This document shows, piece after piece, positions 12,140-23,884 of a stretch of 64,000 bases of DNA. Numbering within the stretch: the first letter of the stretch is position 1; every line of letters begins with the position of its first letter. The DNA is from Anthonomus grandis grandis (taxonomy: Eukaryota > Arthropoda > Insecta > Coleoptera > Curculionidae). The DNA is taken from positions 24,552,001 through 24,616,000 of the forward strand of contig NC_065551.1 in assembly GCF_022605725.1 (NCBI RefSeq), in the 5' to 3' direction. The notes beneath the pieces are model-generated. The model ran no database searches. It saw only the letters and a list, made by a program, of their open reading frames with translations, and was not told where the DNA came from. Made by a program: the position numbers and the translations under genes.

Positions 12140-14125
12140 CTTTGTATTTATTGAGTTCGTTGGCAGTAACTTTCAGGATTTGCTTTAGAAAATCCAGAAT
12201 TTCGATTTTAAAATATTGGGTGGTATAATTTCTGTTTCTTTCCTTACTACTTGGTAATTTGTTTTTAGAATTTTTCCAAATATATTAAAAAAATTAAAAT
12301 ATTTTAATTGAATTAACAAACGATTATGCTTAGTTTATATAAATTAAGAAGGAAATTCGTAATATGTATATATATAATGAAAAAAAAAAGATTATAGAAC
12401 ATTAATTGGGATAATTGTGTTGTATTAAAAAAAACTTATAATTACTAAAAATAAATATAAAAAATATATATATTTTTTTAAACATTTATAAAGAGAAATA
12501 ATTGTATCTAAATTAAGGAGAAATATATGAAAATTAACGGGAAGCAGACGCACACATCTCATAAACAGTTTCAATGACAAAGAGACTAGAGAACTGAGTC
12601 ACTAAATAACTTAATACTAGGAATTATTTGCTATTAAAGCTTTTCAAAGACAATTTCTTTTTTTCTATTTATATTTTATATTTAAAAAAAAAAAAATTAA
12701 TGAATTCCTATAGTTCTTTGGTGACCGTTCTTTAAAAATTTAAACAATAAATTTGAAGAATAAAAAAAGAGATAAACAGAAACAGGTAAAGTATATAAAT
12801 GTATTTAAACAAAAGTAGCATTTATTGAAAAAATAATTTTAAGTGGAGAAATGCGCATAGAGTAGAAGAAAAGCAAGCAATATAACTTCAGAGAAAAGAA
12901 ATTACAAATGCACAGAACAGAAGAAAAAATATTAAAAAGTCAAAAATGCGTAAACAAATAGGTTTTTGAAGGGTAAAATAAATTAATAATATAGATTCAA
13001 TAAAAATAAAAGTTAAAAAAAGTTATATTGAACGAAAATAAATGCCACCAAATAAAATTAAAGTGTTTATTTTACTCTTTTATTTTAATTTATTTCATAA
13101 AAAAAGGTATTTTAAGGAGACGATTTTTAACATATTAAAAAAAATATATATATTATTTATTAAACAATTAAAATACTGAGAGGAATAAAGGAAATTCATA
13201 AAAATATTTTAAAAGACGTATAAAAACAATTATGCTTCGAAAGATTATGTGTATATATCGTATAGGAATGAATGAATAGGAAAAAAAATCAACAACTTAG
13301 CACACTCATGCATCATAAACTCCCAAATAACAATCCAAAAGCGTCATTTTACATTTATAAAATCTTTACTAAGCATCTTATAAATTTGAGCGTCATATAC
13401 AAACAGAATAATGTGCCTTAATATTGGTGCAAACCATTTTTAAACTTAAAACTGCATACATCAAATTTCAGGGTGTTGTGCCGACAAGAGAATCGTGTAA
13501 GGGCATAGGGCCGTATAAGGGATGATCCTATGTACGGCAGATATATCTGACAACTCCATTCACACCCCACACCTGGCTCGGAAGGGATCAGCCAAAGAAC
13601 AAAGTGATGACTTTGTTTGCGTCACTGATTTTTGATGGTTTTATTATGGTTTTGCTAAATGACGCGTGGATTCGATTAGCATAAAAATTTATTACATAAG
13701 AAACGTTATTTATTTGAAAAATAGACGTTTCGTGACACCAATTACAGAAAGGAATATTTCCAACACTAAATCCTCTTAAAATCTTTATTACGAACCCTTC
13801 TATTAACTTTTGTCTATCAGACTTGGCTCCTTGATTAAGCGACGACCCTTATGGATAAAGTTCGGCACGAAATCGCGTGTCTTTCTACCATTACCAAGTT
13901 GAAGAACCAATTAAGGATCTATTCAGACTCGTCGATGGCAATTTTCCTTAATTTAATATCTGTTTTCTGGTTAAATATGTGAAGGGAATTAAAGTTTCCT
14001 GGGTTAAATGGATAAATTGTGATTTTCTGTTTTAGGGACATCTAACATGAACAGAAAAGTATATTGATCAAATGTTTCTGTCAACAGGCTTGAGATTCAA
14101 ACTGTCGAGAGTGCAAATGTAATGA
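12140..14125. other. A-rich non-coding DNA with one balanced block
   Basis: From about 12300 the plus strand is A-rich and featureless, with A and T homopolymer runs. About 13480-13900 stands out by higher GC and CpG content (AGGGATCAGCC, ATGACGCGTGG and similar). It is not repeated elsewhere in the window and has no credible coding frame. I see no gene. Confidence 0.45.
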
Positions 14126-14128
14126 GAA

Positions 14129-14995
14129 CTAAATTAATGTTTAATTTTTTAATCTGGAATGAGGCCTCTTTGGATATTGTGACATGTCTTTCGTATGTTA
14201 GAAATTCAAAGTAGGTAGTAGTAGTTTCGAGACTTCTGTAAGGCTAACGTTTTTTCTGATGGTAAGTGGTGCTTCCTTTGATTTAAATTTCGGCCTTGGT
14301 TTTCTTGGTAATAATCATGCAGTCAGGTAAAATGTTTAGAAAGAAATACGTCAATAAAATATTCCAACGAGACAAAAAAGTTTAATAACCAAATAACTCA
14401 AGACTAATAAAAAAAGGGTAAAAACAAATGGACACATGTGGGAACTTGGATGAGAAAAACAATAATAAAAATTACAAAAATTAAACTTAATATTTTATCT
14501 ATTATTTATAAAGCGAGATAAGAAGAAATGCAATTTTAAGAAGAATGATAAATTAAAGCAAATATTAAATAAAAATAATAGCCAGACGTATATTAAACGC
14601 ATTTATTATACCCATCAGTGTAATATTTAAATAGGGCCCTTAAAAAATAAAGAGTGAAAAGAGTTTCCATTCTTTAGCTTCGTCGGAAAAAGTCGCTATA
14701 AATCTAAACAAAAAGAAACTTACCCTAAAAAAAATCCCAAAACAAATTAAAAAATTAAATAAATAAATAGAAAAAACAAAGAAAAGCGAATATAAAGAGC
14801 ACCAACAAGAATAAGAGATGGAGAATAAACACAAGAATTGCCTCTTATTAATTTTTTTTAAAAAAATATGAAATATTTGAGAAAATATTCAGCGAACAAG
14901 GAAAGCAGTAAGTTTGACATACTAAAAATCTGAAAATTTAGTAAAAAAACGATAAATTAATAAATTTGATTAAAAAGGGTGGTGATTGAGTAATT
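14129..14995. repeat. Diverged direct repeat, copy 1
   Basis: This stretch aligns with 15702-16485 about 1.5-1.6 kb downstream in the same orientation. Shared phrases include TTTAATCTGGAATG, ATGCAGTCAGGTAAAAT (CGTGCAGTCAGG in copy 2), ACACTTGGATGAGAA-like words and AAATTTGATTAAAAAGG. Divergence is substantial with many indels. The minus-strand frame at 14640-14834 is Phe/Leu/Ser-rich and is probably chance. Confidence 0.7.
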
Positions 14996-14999
14996 TACG

Positions 15000-15700
15000 A
15001 TCCAATGATTTTTATCCTTTTTTTTATATGTTTAGAAAGCTTACCTTAGATCTATTATACTAAAATAAAAAAAAATTTAGACGAGCCATTTTTTAATAAA
15101 AAAGAATAAAATTTTATATTGTATATGGATGACGATTTTCCTATGCTCCTATTTACTTATAAACAGAAGTATTGAAAATATCCTATATTAAATAAATAAA
15201 AACTCAGCACTTTTTTAAGACTGTTTATCAAATTACCATGTTCAAATTAGGAACGTTGACGTTTATAATTAACTATCAGAATATTGACAGTTCACACACA
15301 TAACCTATTCAGGAGAATTAAACTAATCACTACATCGTTGCCGGATTGTGAAGCTATTTTCTTAAGTTTCATTGTTTAGATATTATTATTTTATTACATA
15401 AAGGTGTCAGGTGACAGGTTATTTTGTTTAAAGTTTTGTTTCAATGTCGATTTTTTATACAAGTACTTATATAGTACTAATAATAACTTATGTTTCTCAT
15501 CTAACACAGGGAATGGGCTAGGTTTGGTTTGGTTGGGTTGAACACATACCAGCCCTTTAACTTAAATTTTACATAATAAATAAGGGATCCTTACTATTTT
15601 TAATTAAAAAAATATATAATCAGTTTGTGCATGTTAAAACAGAGTACTTATGTCAATATTTTTATATTAGTAATACGAAGATTGAACAATAGGAAATGGA
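15000..15700. other. Spacer between the two direct repeats
   Basis: AT-rich, no gene seen. A short GGTTTGGTTTGGTTGGGTTG run is at about 15521-15540; it is reminiscent of degenerate telomere-like or GT-rich repeats but is too short to classify. Confidence 0.4.
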
Positions 15701-15701
15701 A

Positions 15702-16485
15702 TCTAAATTAATGTTCAATCTTTTAATCTGGAATGGGGCCATAAAAGGATCATGCTCTCTACATGTCCTTCGTATGTTAAAGATTCAAAGTAGATAGTAG
15801 TAATTTTTAGACTTCTGTAAGACTTTTGATAAGGTTGAAATTTCGCCTTTGGTTTTTTGGCTAAAAATCGTGCAGTCAGGTAAAATCATCAGAAAGAAAG
15901 ACGTCAATAAGATATGATAACGAGAAGAAAACATTTAATATACAAAAAACCTAAGACTAATAAAAAAGGTAAAGACAAATGGACAAACACTTGGATGAGA
16001 AGAACAATAATAAAAATGACTAGAATGAAACTTACCATTCTATTTGTTATTTAAAAAGAAAGAAACGAAGAAAAAGAATTTTAACAAGGATGAAAAACTA
16101 AATCACATATTAAATAAAAATAATGATAAGGCCTATATTAAACACAGTTGGTATACGGATACTATTCAAATGGTGCTTTTATTGTTTAGCTTCAACGGAA
16201 AAATTGATATGAACCTGAACAAAAAATGATTTTTATTGAAACTCTTTAAATTAAAGAATAAAAATAAAAATTATTAACTTAACTTAAAAAAAATTCAAAA
16301 CAAATTAAAGATTAAATACAATAAAAATTTGACTTTATTTTGTTGTTTTTTATAATAAAATAATAAATGCGAATTATTAAAGAAAATGTTCTATTACCAA
16401 GAAAAGTACGACACACTAAAAATTAGGTGATGAAAAAACTGAGAAATTAACAAGTTTGATTAAAAAAGGCATAATTGCTTAAATA
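15702..16485. repeat. Diverged direct repeat, copy 2
   Basis: Second copy of the unit at 14129-14995, with the same order of landmarks. Local offset drops from about 1573 bp at the start to about 1490 bp at the end, showing net deletion in this copy. A 61-codon frame (16044-16229) is Lys/Asn-rich and not conserved in copy 1, so it is not treated as a gene. Confidence 0.7.
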
Positions 16486-16489
16486 AGGA

Positions 16490-17335
16490 TGAGAAATTAT
16501 GAAAATGAAAAAAGAATAATAAAAACACAAGTTACAAGGAATTTGAATAAGAAAAAAAATAGTCGAAAAAATAGTATATGCTATTATTTTCTTCTGTAAA
16601 AAAACTCAATAATTTAGGAAAAAGGTTAGAAGTAATAAGAAAATAAAAACTGAAAAATATAAAAAATGATTAAGGGGAAAGGAAGTTGATTAACTAGAAA
16701 AGGATAACAAACCGAAAATGCAAAATGTGTACAAATTGAGAAAAAATAAATTTATATAGAGAACAAACTTGAAAGAGACCAAATACTAAAATGACTCAGT
16801 TTTAATTCAAATCGGAAAATAAAAAAAATTAACAGTCAGAAAGACATTTAAAACAGAATAAATATAATAATATTTAAAAACAAAAAGCTAGAAGAAATAG
16901 GAACTAAAATTAAAAAAAAAATAGGAAAATAAAAAATACTAAAAAGAAATAGAAGAAGGAAAAATACTACTTACATATAATACAAATAAGTTAAGACTTG
17001 ATAATGGAAAGGAACTTTAGATCAACAATTTCTGTATCAAATAATATTTGAGAGCAAAGACACAGAAGAATTGAAAAAAGTAGATAGAAGAATAAATCGT
17101 AAAAAATTATCCAGTTAAATTAAAAAATGTCAATTTTGCCTTAATTACATGGGCATAAAGAAAATTAGGAATACTACATAAATTTTTTACGTAAAAGTAA
17201 GAACAGTAAAAAAAATATGAAAGCAGAAAATATTATGTAAACTAAACAATGAAGAAAATTGAACTATTGACAAAAATAAAAAAATAATAATAAAAAGACA
17301 AAAAGGTCCAAATATCCAAATGTTTGGTGATTTTG
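16490..17335. other. A-rich non-coding DNA
   Basis: Strong plus-strand A bias (AAAATAAAAA, AGAAGAA words). No open frame of note, no motif recognised. Confidence 0.5.
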
Positions 17336-17648
17336 TATTAAATAATAATAATAATAATTATAATAATGTTTATTTATTTAGCATATTGCTACATACAAGT
17401 ACAATAATATATATTATAATTTTTAAAACATATTTACAATATCTTGATAAAACTAGAAAATATAAAAAGCACTAATAAAAGTAAGCAAATAAATAATAAA
17501 AGAATAAAGTATAACGGTAAACTACAAAAAAAATTAAAATATAGAAAAAATAAACATAAAACTTATGCACAAATATAATTTAAAACGATACTAAGAAGTG
17601 TAAAACTAAAAGACACAAAGAAAGACAATTAAAATATTAAACACTTAC

Positions 17649-17705
<57 letters not shown>

Positions 17706-18885
17706 TTTTCAACGTTTTTCTAAACATAATTAGGCTTCTACAGTTCTTTATATTAATGGGTAATTTATTAAAATATAAAAGACCTTTGTGTAGAATAGTG
17801 TTTGTCATTCTGTTTGAAGTATGTCTACCCATCAATACAAAATCCTCCTGTTATACTCACAAATATAGTGTGGTAGCAATTTATTTTTTAATTTAAAAAT
17901 AAACATACAGGTACTAAATAATATTTTTTGTTTAACCGATAAGATATGTAGTACATTTAACATATTATCTACCGGTGTATAGCTATTACATTTTAATATT
18001 ATTCTCGTGGCTCTGCTCTGTATGATTTGAAGTCTATTGATCGTGTAATCCGGAATACCAAACAAAAGTGTAGAACAAAAATCCAAGTGCGGCAAAATAA
18101 TATTATTATAAATTAGCAATTTTGTTTGTAAATAGAGTTTTCTGCCAATTCTCGATAAAAAATTAAGTTTTTTTGACATTTTGCGTGTTATGCTGTCAAT
18201 ATGAGAATCAAAATTCAAATGTGGATCCAAAACAACACCCAAATATTTAATTTCTTTTTGGTAGGATATTGTTTTATTACTTATCTCTACTTTTATTACA
18301 TTCAAATTTACTTGGGTTAATCTAGCTTTACTTCCAAACAGACAAAATTTTGTTTTAGCTGCATTAATACTTAAGTTATTATTACACAGCCATTTGTATA
18401 CGTTATCCAAATCAAAGCTTAGATCTTCTTGCATTTTTTTAATATCCTTTCCCTCAACATACAGCATAGTGTTATCTGCAAATAATGCTGAGTTACTCCT
18501 ACTAATGATATTGACAATATCATTAATATAAATAAGGAATAGAATTGGACCCAACACAGTACCTTGGGGAACACCATGATTAATATTTTCAGCAACAGAT
18601 AATTTATTAATTATATATATATTATTAATTATATATAGTAATTTGAGCACTTATTTCCTGTTATGCAAATACGATTTAAACCAACTTAAAACTGTACCTC
18701 CTGTCCCCATTTTTTCCATTTTAAGAAGTAAAACATTGCAATTAACCGTCTCAAACGCTCTTCTAAAATCCAAGAAAATTGCCAAAACAAAATTACCCTT
18801 ATCTATTTCTCTATTAAAATTATCACAGATTTTAACTATCACAGTTTCGCAAGAATGGTGAGGTTGACAACAACAAAGCTATATA
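17336..18885 (-). mobile_element. Jockey-like LINE, relative of the 5.5-kb copy
   Basis: Minus-strand element reading from about 18885 to a (TTA)n 3' end at about 17338-17367. It is homologous to the 5.47-7.25 kb element: both share FLDF(R/K)(R/K)AFETVN, GVPQGTVLGP, YINDIVN and the 3' words TTGTATGTAGC and ATGCTAAATAAA. Here 18842-18651 is followed by one in-frame TAA, and the frame then continues from 18650 to 17832 through GVPQGTVLGP, the active-site box FADNT (second aspartate to Asn) and a full thumb and linker region (KYLGVVLDPHLNFDSHI, then SRIGRKLYL and IIQSRATRIIL). A frameshift at about 17832 leads to the C-terminal TILHKGLLYFNKLP segment (17835-17700). The 5' end is truncated inside the RT. 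Inactive. Confidence 0.88.
17652..17702. repeat. (TA)n microsatellite
   Basis: About 24 uninterrupted TA units. It lies inside the LINE just after the RT C-terminal segment, so it probably arose by expansion of a TATA-rich piece of the element's 3' end. It gives an artefactual Ile-Tyr repeat in both strands' translations. Confidence 0.95.
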
Positions 18886-18889
18886 AAAA

Positions 18890-19235
18890 AATTATAAAAT
18901 GTATATGGAAAAAAAACCGACTGTACCAAGTACATAGTTTTAACCAATATAATTAAAAACACAATTTTTGGCTGATGAATAAAGACAAAACGAGATAAAA
19001 GTAATATTTTAATTCACTATACAAAAAATTTAAAACTAAAGAAATGTATTTCAAAAAAAAATTTTTTTCTACAGCAAAAAAAAATTAAAATTTTAAGATT
19101 CAAGTAAGAGAAGAAAAAAACATAGTAAAACATTAGTGCAACAAGAAATAGACAAAAGAAAAATAAATTCAATGAGACCCTGTTTATCAAAACTTCATAA
19201 ATCATCAACAAAATATTGTGACCGCTGATTGCCAC
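18890..19235. other. AT-rich spacer
   Basis: No gene seen. The 72-codon minus frame at 19017-19235 is Phe-rich because of A runs on the plus strand. Confidence 0.5.
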
Positions 19236-19239
19236 TCGT

Positions 19240-19829
19240 AAATTTCTTCGTAATAAATCTTATTCAAACTCGCGTCATCAGAATCAGGTGTTATTATTTC
19301 AAATAGCCAGTCTACCAGCAATAATTAAAAAGATATGACTGGAATGTCTTACAAAATCACCTTACAAAGCAGACAACGATGGTAAATTTCAAAATTTTCG
19401 CCAACGCATGCATGTTCACACCGTTAATCATGTCTAAACCTATTGGGGCATCATCGCGAATGTTATAATAACAGAATAACACATTAAACAATAAATCCTA
19501 TCTTATCGTGTTGGGATAAAACATGAAACAAAGGTGCATCAGTGTGCCTGTTTGGGAGTATTTTTAATGCGATTAAGAGTGTGGGAAAAACGCTTATCAT
19601 CCAGAAGCACTGGACGACGTCTGTCTTCTTGCGGAGCTCACGTTTTTCGTTTTGGGTGCTTGACTGGTTTGATGACAGTTGTCATCTGGATATTTAGATG
19701 AACACACCGAGTTGGGTTTTTAAAGTGTTTTAAGATTAAGTTGAAGCTGCGCGAGTTGATTGATATATACTCTAAGGTGCTTGTGTTGGTTTCATTTATA
19801 CGTAATTTATTAGGCTGATTTAATTTAAG
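19240..19829 (+). promoter_or_regulatory. Candidate promoter and non-coding first exon
   Basis: An island of higher GC in an AT-rich setting, with CpG words and no repeat similarity in the window. It ends at a good splice-donor match, AAG|GTAAGTG, with the exon edge at 19829. A TCAGTG sequence at 19539-19544 fits an arthropod initiator. If transcribed rightward, the donor could join the acceptor at 24379 to the coding exon at 24380-24620, giving a first intron of about 4.5 kb. Transcription and the exon start are not shown by the sequence; this is inference from splice signals and composition. Confidence 0.3.
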
Positions 19830-21225
19830 GTAAGTGTTTTTTAAGGTGTATAGGCATTTTGGTTTAAAAACTTTTTACATTTGCTTTTGTAATGATAATT
19901 TGATCGTTTAAAAACGTTTACAACATGAAAAAAAATAATATGTTTTTTTTTTCAATTTAAAAAGAAGAAAAAGTAGGAAAAAAGAAGAAGAGTAATGCCA
20001 AGTTCTTTTAATTGGCGTGTTTGATTGTGTTTTATAACAGAAAATATTATTATTACTTAAAGTAGTTCTTATCAATTTTTTTTTTATTTTTTTATTTTGA
20101 ATTTTGCGTTCTTTTTTGTTATTTTTTTTAAATTTAATTTTAGCATTTCTATAATTTTCAACATTTTGCTAACGATTTTTACATCTTTGAGAGAAAATTA
20201 AAATTACAACTCAACCACATCCAGATAAAAGCCGATAAAATGCGCAAATGAAAGAGTAAAATAGTCAATATGCAACCGGGACAAAAAACGCTAAACGTAT
20301 TATAAAATTGTAAGTTCCCATGTTTTTACTGAGTTACTTGGCATATTTTAGACGTGAAATTTACGAATCTGCGTAACTTTTAGTAAAATTTTACAATAAA
20401 TATAATATCTGTTATAATAATTAACGTTCAATTATTGCAGCCGATTATTTTTGCATTCCTTACCATAACATTTTCATATAAAACATTCATGATGCACAGA
20501 GGTGGTTTTCTATTTAATATTGTAATATTATGTTGAAATAAAATATAGGTTTTATAATTTTTATTCTTTTTGACAATCTTAGATTTTCTAGACGTTACAT
20601 ATTTTTTCCCTAAATAAACATGAAGTTTTTTTTTACAAAAAGGTATATAATCTTTTTGTTCTATTTTTGCAGTTTACTCTATAACGTAATACTTTCAAAG
20701 GTAAATAACTCTTGTACTTGACTTATTTTAATATTAAATTCAAATGTTATATACTTATTTAATAAATAAAAGACAAAATGATATTTATATATCCATATAT
20801 TTCAAATTCAAATTTATAAATTAAGACAGGTTTTAATTCTTTCTGATGGTTCTTTTAAAATATGTCCGATGCATCCTGCTATAAGCAAACACTTTTCTCC
20901 TCACTAGTTTCATTTTTAGGACTGAGAATAATTTAACATCTTTCCGTGGATATCGGTAGTTATGTTTAAATTGCCATTTGTAAAAGAATACTAAGAGTAG
21001 CTAGATTTGATTAGAGGCAGGGCTAATGCTTAATGCGAAAAAAGATATTTGATACGAAGTACTAATTTTCGCTTTTGTTCTGTATACAAATGTTCTTCAA
21101 AAAATATATATAGGGCACTTAAGCCTTTAGTACTAAAATTTCTAAGTAATTTGACGGTTTTAATGTTGAGAGGTAATCGTCAAGGTCGTCGAAAAAAGTT
21201 TCTAGTTTAATTCTTTGGACAATAA
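19830..21225. other. AT-rich, intron-like DNA
   Basis: Low complexity T and A runs, no coding frame or repeat family recognised. If the flanking exon calls are right this is part of a first intron. Confidence 0.4.
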
Positions 21226-21226
21226 T

Positions 21227-22620
21227 ATCAGAGACAAAAATGCCAGAATTACCAGCCAAAGAGGCAAAAATCCCATTTTGAGAAAAACCTTTAACCAGTT
21301 TTCCTAATTTTCTCCTACTGGAAATAAAGAAAATTTTCTTGTAGAATTGGAATGCTAATCAAAAATAGAACAAATCATATAAATTAATATTTAGTAATAG
21401 ACCTTAAATTAAAGAAGTTATAAAGGATTTTTGAAAAATTGAAAATTTTTTCGGTGAAAAATTTGAAAAATAATTTTTTTGAGAAATTTGATAAATATCC
21501 CAAAAAGCTTCAAAAAAGTCCAGAAAGAAAATATAAAACCGTTTCAAAAGATACTACTAAATTTACGCTTTTCCCAAAAAGTCATCCTTTCAAAGGGAAA
21601 ATTCATCCATGAGGGAAATTCATGGGAAAATTTTAATAATTTTGGTATTTATTTTTTTTTGGAAAACTATTTAATAAAGAAAAAAATGGTAAAACAAAAG
21701 TTGTTTCGAATGTCAATGGGCATCATCTGTAGTGCAAAATAATTTTCTTTTCAAATCCAACAGTTTTCCACAAAATTGGGAAAAATTTATTAACAGTTTT
21801 TCCTTATTTTTTTTAAAACTACTGGAAATATGAAAAATTCTCTTTTAGCATTAAAACTTTTATCAAGAATAAAACAAATTCAAAAATTTAGTCGTAAATC
21901 GAAAAATAAAAGAGTTATGGAAGATTTTTGACAAATTTTTAAGAGAACAATAAATAAATATATTTTTTTTTATTTTATTTTTTTTTTATAAATTGATTAA
22001 CTGCCCAAAAAGATTTAAAAAAGTAATTTAAAACTTTTTTGAAAAAAATTTCCAGAAAAAACAAATTAAAAAATTTAGTCGTAAATCGAAAAATAAAAGA
22101 GTTATGGAAGATTTTTGACAAACTTTTGAGAGAACAATAAATAAATATTTTTTTTTAATTTTATTTTTTTTTTATAAATTGATTAACTGCCCAAAAAGGT
22201 TTAAAGAGTCTTATAAAACTTTTTTGGAAAAACTTTTCAGAAAGAAGTTATATCCAATTTTCCTAAAAAAAGTCTTTTGCAAAAAATCGTAAGGGGTACC
22301 CATGGGACAATGATCATATTTTTTCATAATTTCATTTCTACTGGAAAACTATTGGATGGAAAAAAAGTTGTTATGACTAAAGTTGCTTGGAAAGCTAATG
22401 TGCATAAGATGCAATAGAAAAATAATTTTTAAGTCCATCAGTTTTCCATGAAATTGGGAGAACCTCTTAGAAGTTTTTCCTCATTTTCCCAAAACCTTTT
22501 AAAAATATGGCAAATTTTCTTTTACCTTTATATTTCTTGTCAAAAATAGGGCAAATCATAGAGAACAATATTTTGTTGTAAGTCAAAAAATAAAAGATGG
22601 GGGATTTAAAAAAAATTGGA
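21227..22620. repeat. Satellite-like tandem repeat, unit about 500 bp
   Basis: About two and a half to three diverged units. A landmark of the form CAGTTTTCC...TTTTC recurs near 21297, 21793 and 22470, and a second landmark (ARAACAAATYAWA) near 21366, 21871 and 22550. The first spacing is about 500 bp. The second is about 678 bp because the middle unit contains an extra internal duplication of about 187 bp. The phrase GGAAAACTATT with a downstream AAATTGGGA also recurs. The 87-codon frame at 21479-21742 falls inside the repeat and is not a gene. Confidence 0.75.
21880..22200. repeat. Internal 187-bp tandem duplication
   Basis: Two adjacent, nearly identical segments starting AATTTAGTCGTAAATCG at about 21885 and 22072, each running through GAGTTATGGAAGATTTTTG, GAGAACAATAAATAAATA and GATTAACTGCCCAAAAAG. 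Their near identity contrasts with the divergence of the surrounding 500-bp units, so this duplication is recent. Confidence 0.85.
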
Positions 22621-22679
22621 AATGTACAGAAAACACCTGTCACTATTACTTAATTATTTTAACTATTATATATTTTGAA

Positions 22680-23262
22680 TATTAAAACTCACCTATAACA
22701 CTGCGATGTAAACTAACAGATCTCTACGGTCGGTGCTCTTTAAATGAGCTATAGTCTTCATCAAAGGGTCTTGCCTTAATAACTCAACAACAACATTAAT
22801 TCAATACTGATGTCTAATGTTGCCACATTTGCGACACTTGCCCAAAAACGGTTGTTCCTTTTATCTGGCGGAGTAAAGAATTGGACAAGTGCAAGATCAA
22901 TTGGACATAGTGCCGGTCATTTAACCTGTAGAGCTTAATACAAGCCAAAAACTATGGAAATCTTTTGTCTGCCTGTAATCGCTTACGCTTCAATTCTAAA
23001 AACTGCATTCTCAAACATCTTCATAAGATCAACGTGTTCTAGAAACATTATTAAAAATTCTGTGCCAATGTCCTCCATGGTTTACCCAATGGTCCAAAGT
23101 GAATAAACCTCTCCTTTAAATGCACGCGATAAACTGGTCACCAATACAATCTCCGATAATTTTTGCGTTATAACAAACAGTACTAGCCAAACTTTGGGAT
23201 CTGTTACATCTGCTTCTGTTTTAGTTTTACTCACTAGGATATCTAGTCGATTGTGGATGGAC
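22680..23262 (-). pseudogene. Unidentified coding-like stretch, interrupted
   Basis: On the minus strand, reading down from about 23258, one frame runs for more than 80 codons broken by a single stop (RLDILVSKTKTEADV...TDPKVWLVLF, later MEDIGTEFLIMFLEH), a normal-looking amino acid mix unlike the low-complexity frames nearby. Further stops appear after about 22985. A frame change near 22820 leads to VVELLRQDPLMKTIAHLKST (near 22730-22790), ending in a TAG followed by GTGAGT. I do not recognise the family. It could be a decayed exon, a pseudogene or part of an unknown transposon; composition bias from its higher GC could also create such a frame. Confidence 0.3.
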
Positions 23263-23639
23263 TGATCCCACTTCTGATTTGGGAAACTTACTATTATTAT
23301 GTCTTTTCAGATCACATTTTAACACTCGTTAATACAAAGAAATAAAAATAAGAACCTCCGATCCTTAGCCAGTTATAGATCTTAATCAAGTCTCTTAGAA
23401 ACTGTCGGTCCTTGCCTCTAAGCTCAATTAACTACTTAGTTAAGTATGTTCATGAATTCATTCCCGGCTACGTTTTACTCATTTACCCAAAACTTATTTC
23501 TGAAAATCGATTCCCGTTGCATATTAGTTTGAACATAGGTCGACATATATATCTGTGTATACTGCCTATTTGAAAAAATTCTGTATTTCGAAACAATTTT
23601 TTAAAACTCCACTTATATACCTAAAAAGTCCCTAATTGA

Positions 23640-23880
23640 TCCCCACCAGATTCAATCTCATCATAACCTCTTTGGGATCTCTCGACTAATGGGTCGGTTA
23701 GACGAGTGGCCCTCAGAGCCCCCCAGGCAGACAAATGAACGTCGTTCCGCAGATGGCTCTATCAAAGAATCGCCTGCTCCCGAATCGTTGCTCTTTAAAA
23801 TTTTTCCGGGGGAACGTTATTTAAGAGCCTCGATCCTATATAAGGCTAAAACGATTAATTAAGTGCCCTTAATTATTTTG
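23640..23880 (+). promoter_or_regulatory. Candidate TATA-containing promoter island
   Basis: A GC- and CpG-richer block with a TATATAA box at 23837-23843 (context CCTATATAAGGC). A start site would be expected around 23865-23870, some 500 bp upstream of the acceptor-like site and start codon of the 24380-24620 exon. It could be an alternative promoter for that exon. No repeat similarity in the window. Orientation and activity are inferred only. Confidence 0.3.
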
Positions 23881-23884
23881 ATGT

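Noticed and set aside
13696..13736. AGAAACGT...ACGTTTCG inverted words as a fourth hammerhead-like locus
   Set aside because: Only an 8-bp match and no CTGANGA box on either strand.
15515..15540. GGTTTGGTTTGGTTGGGTTG run as interstitial telomeric repeat
   Set aside because: Only a few imperfect units and not the usual insect TTAGG repeat.
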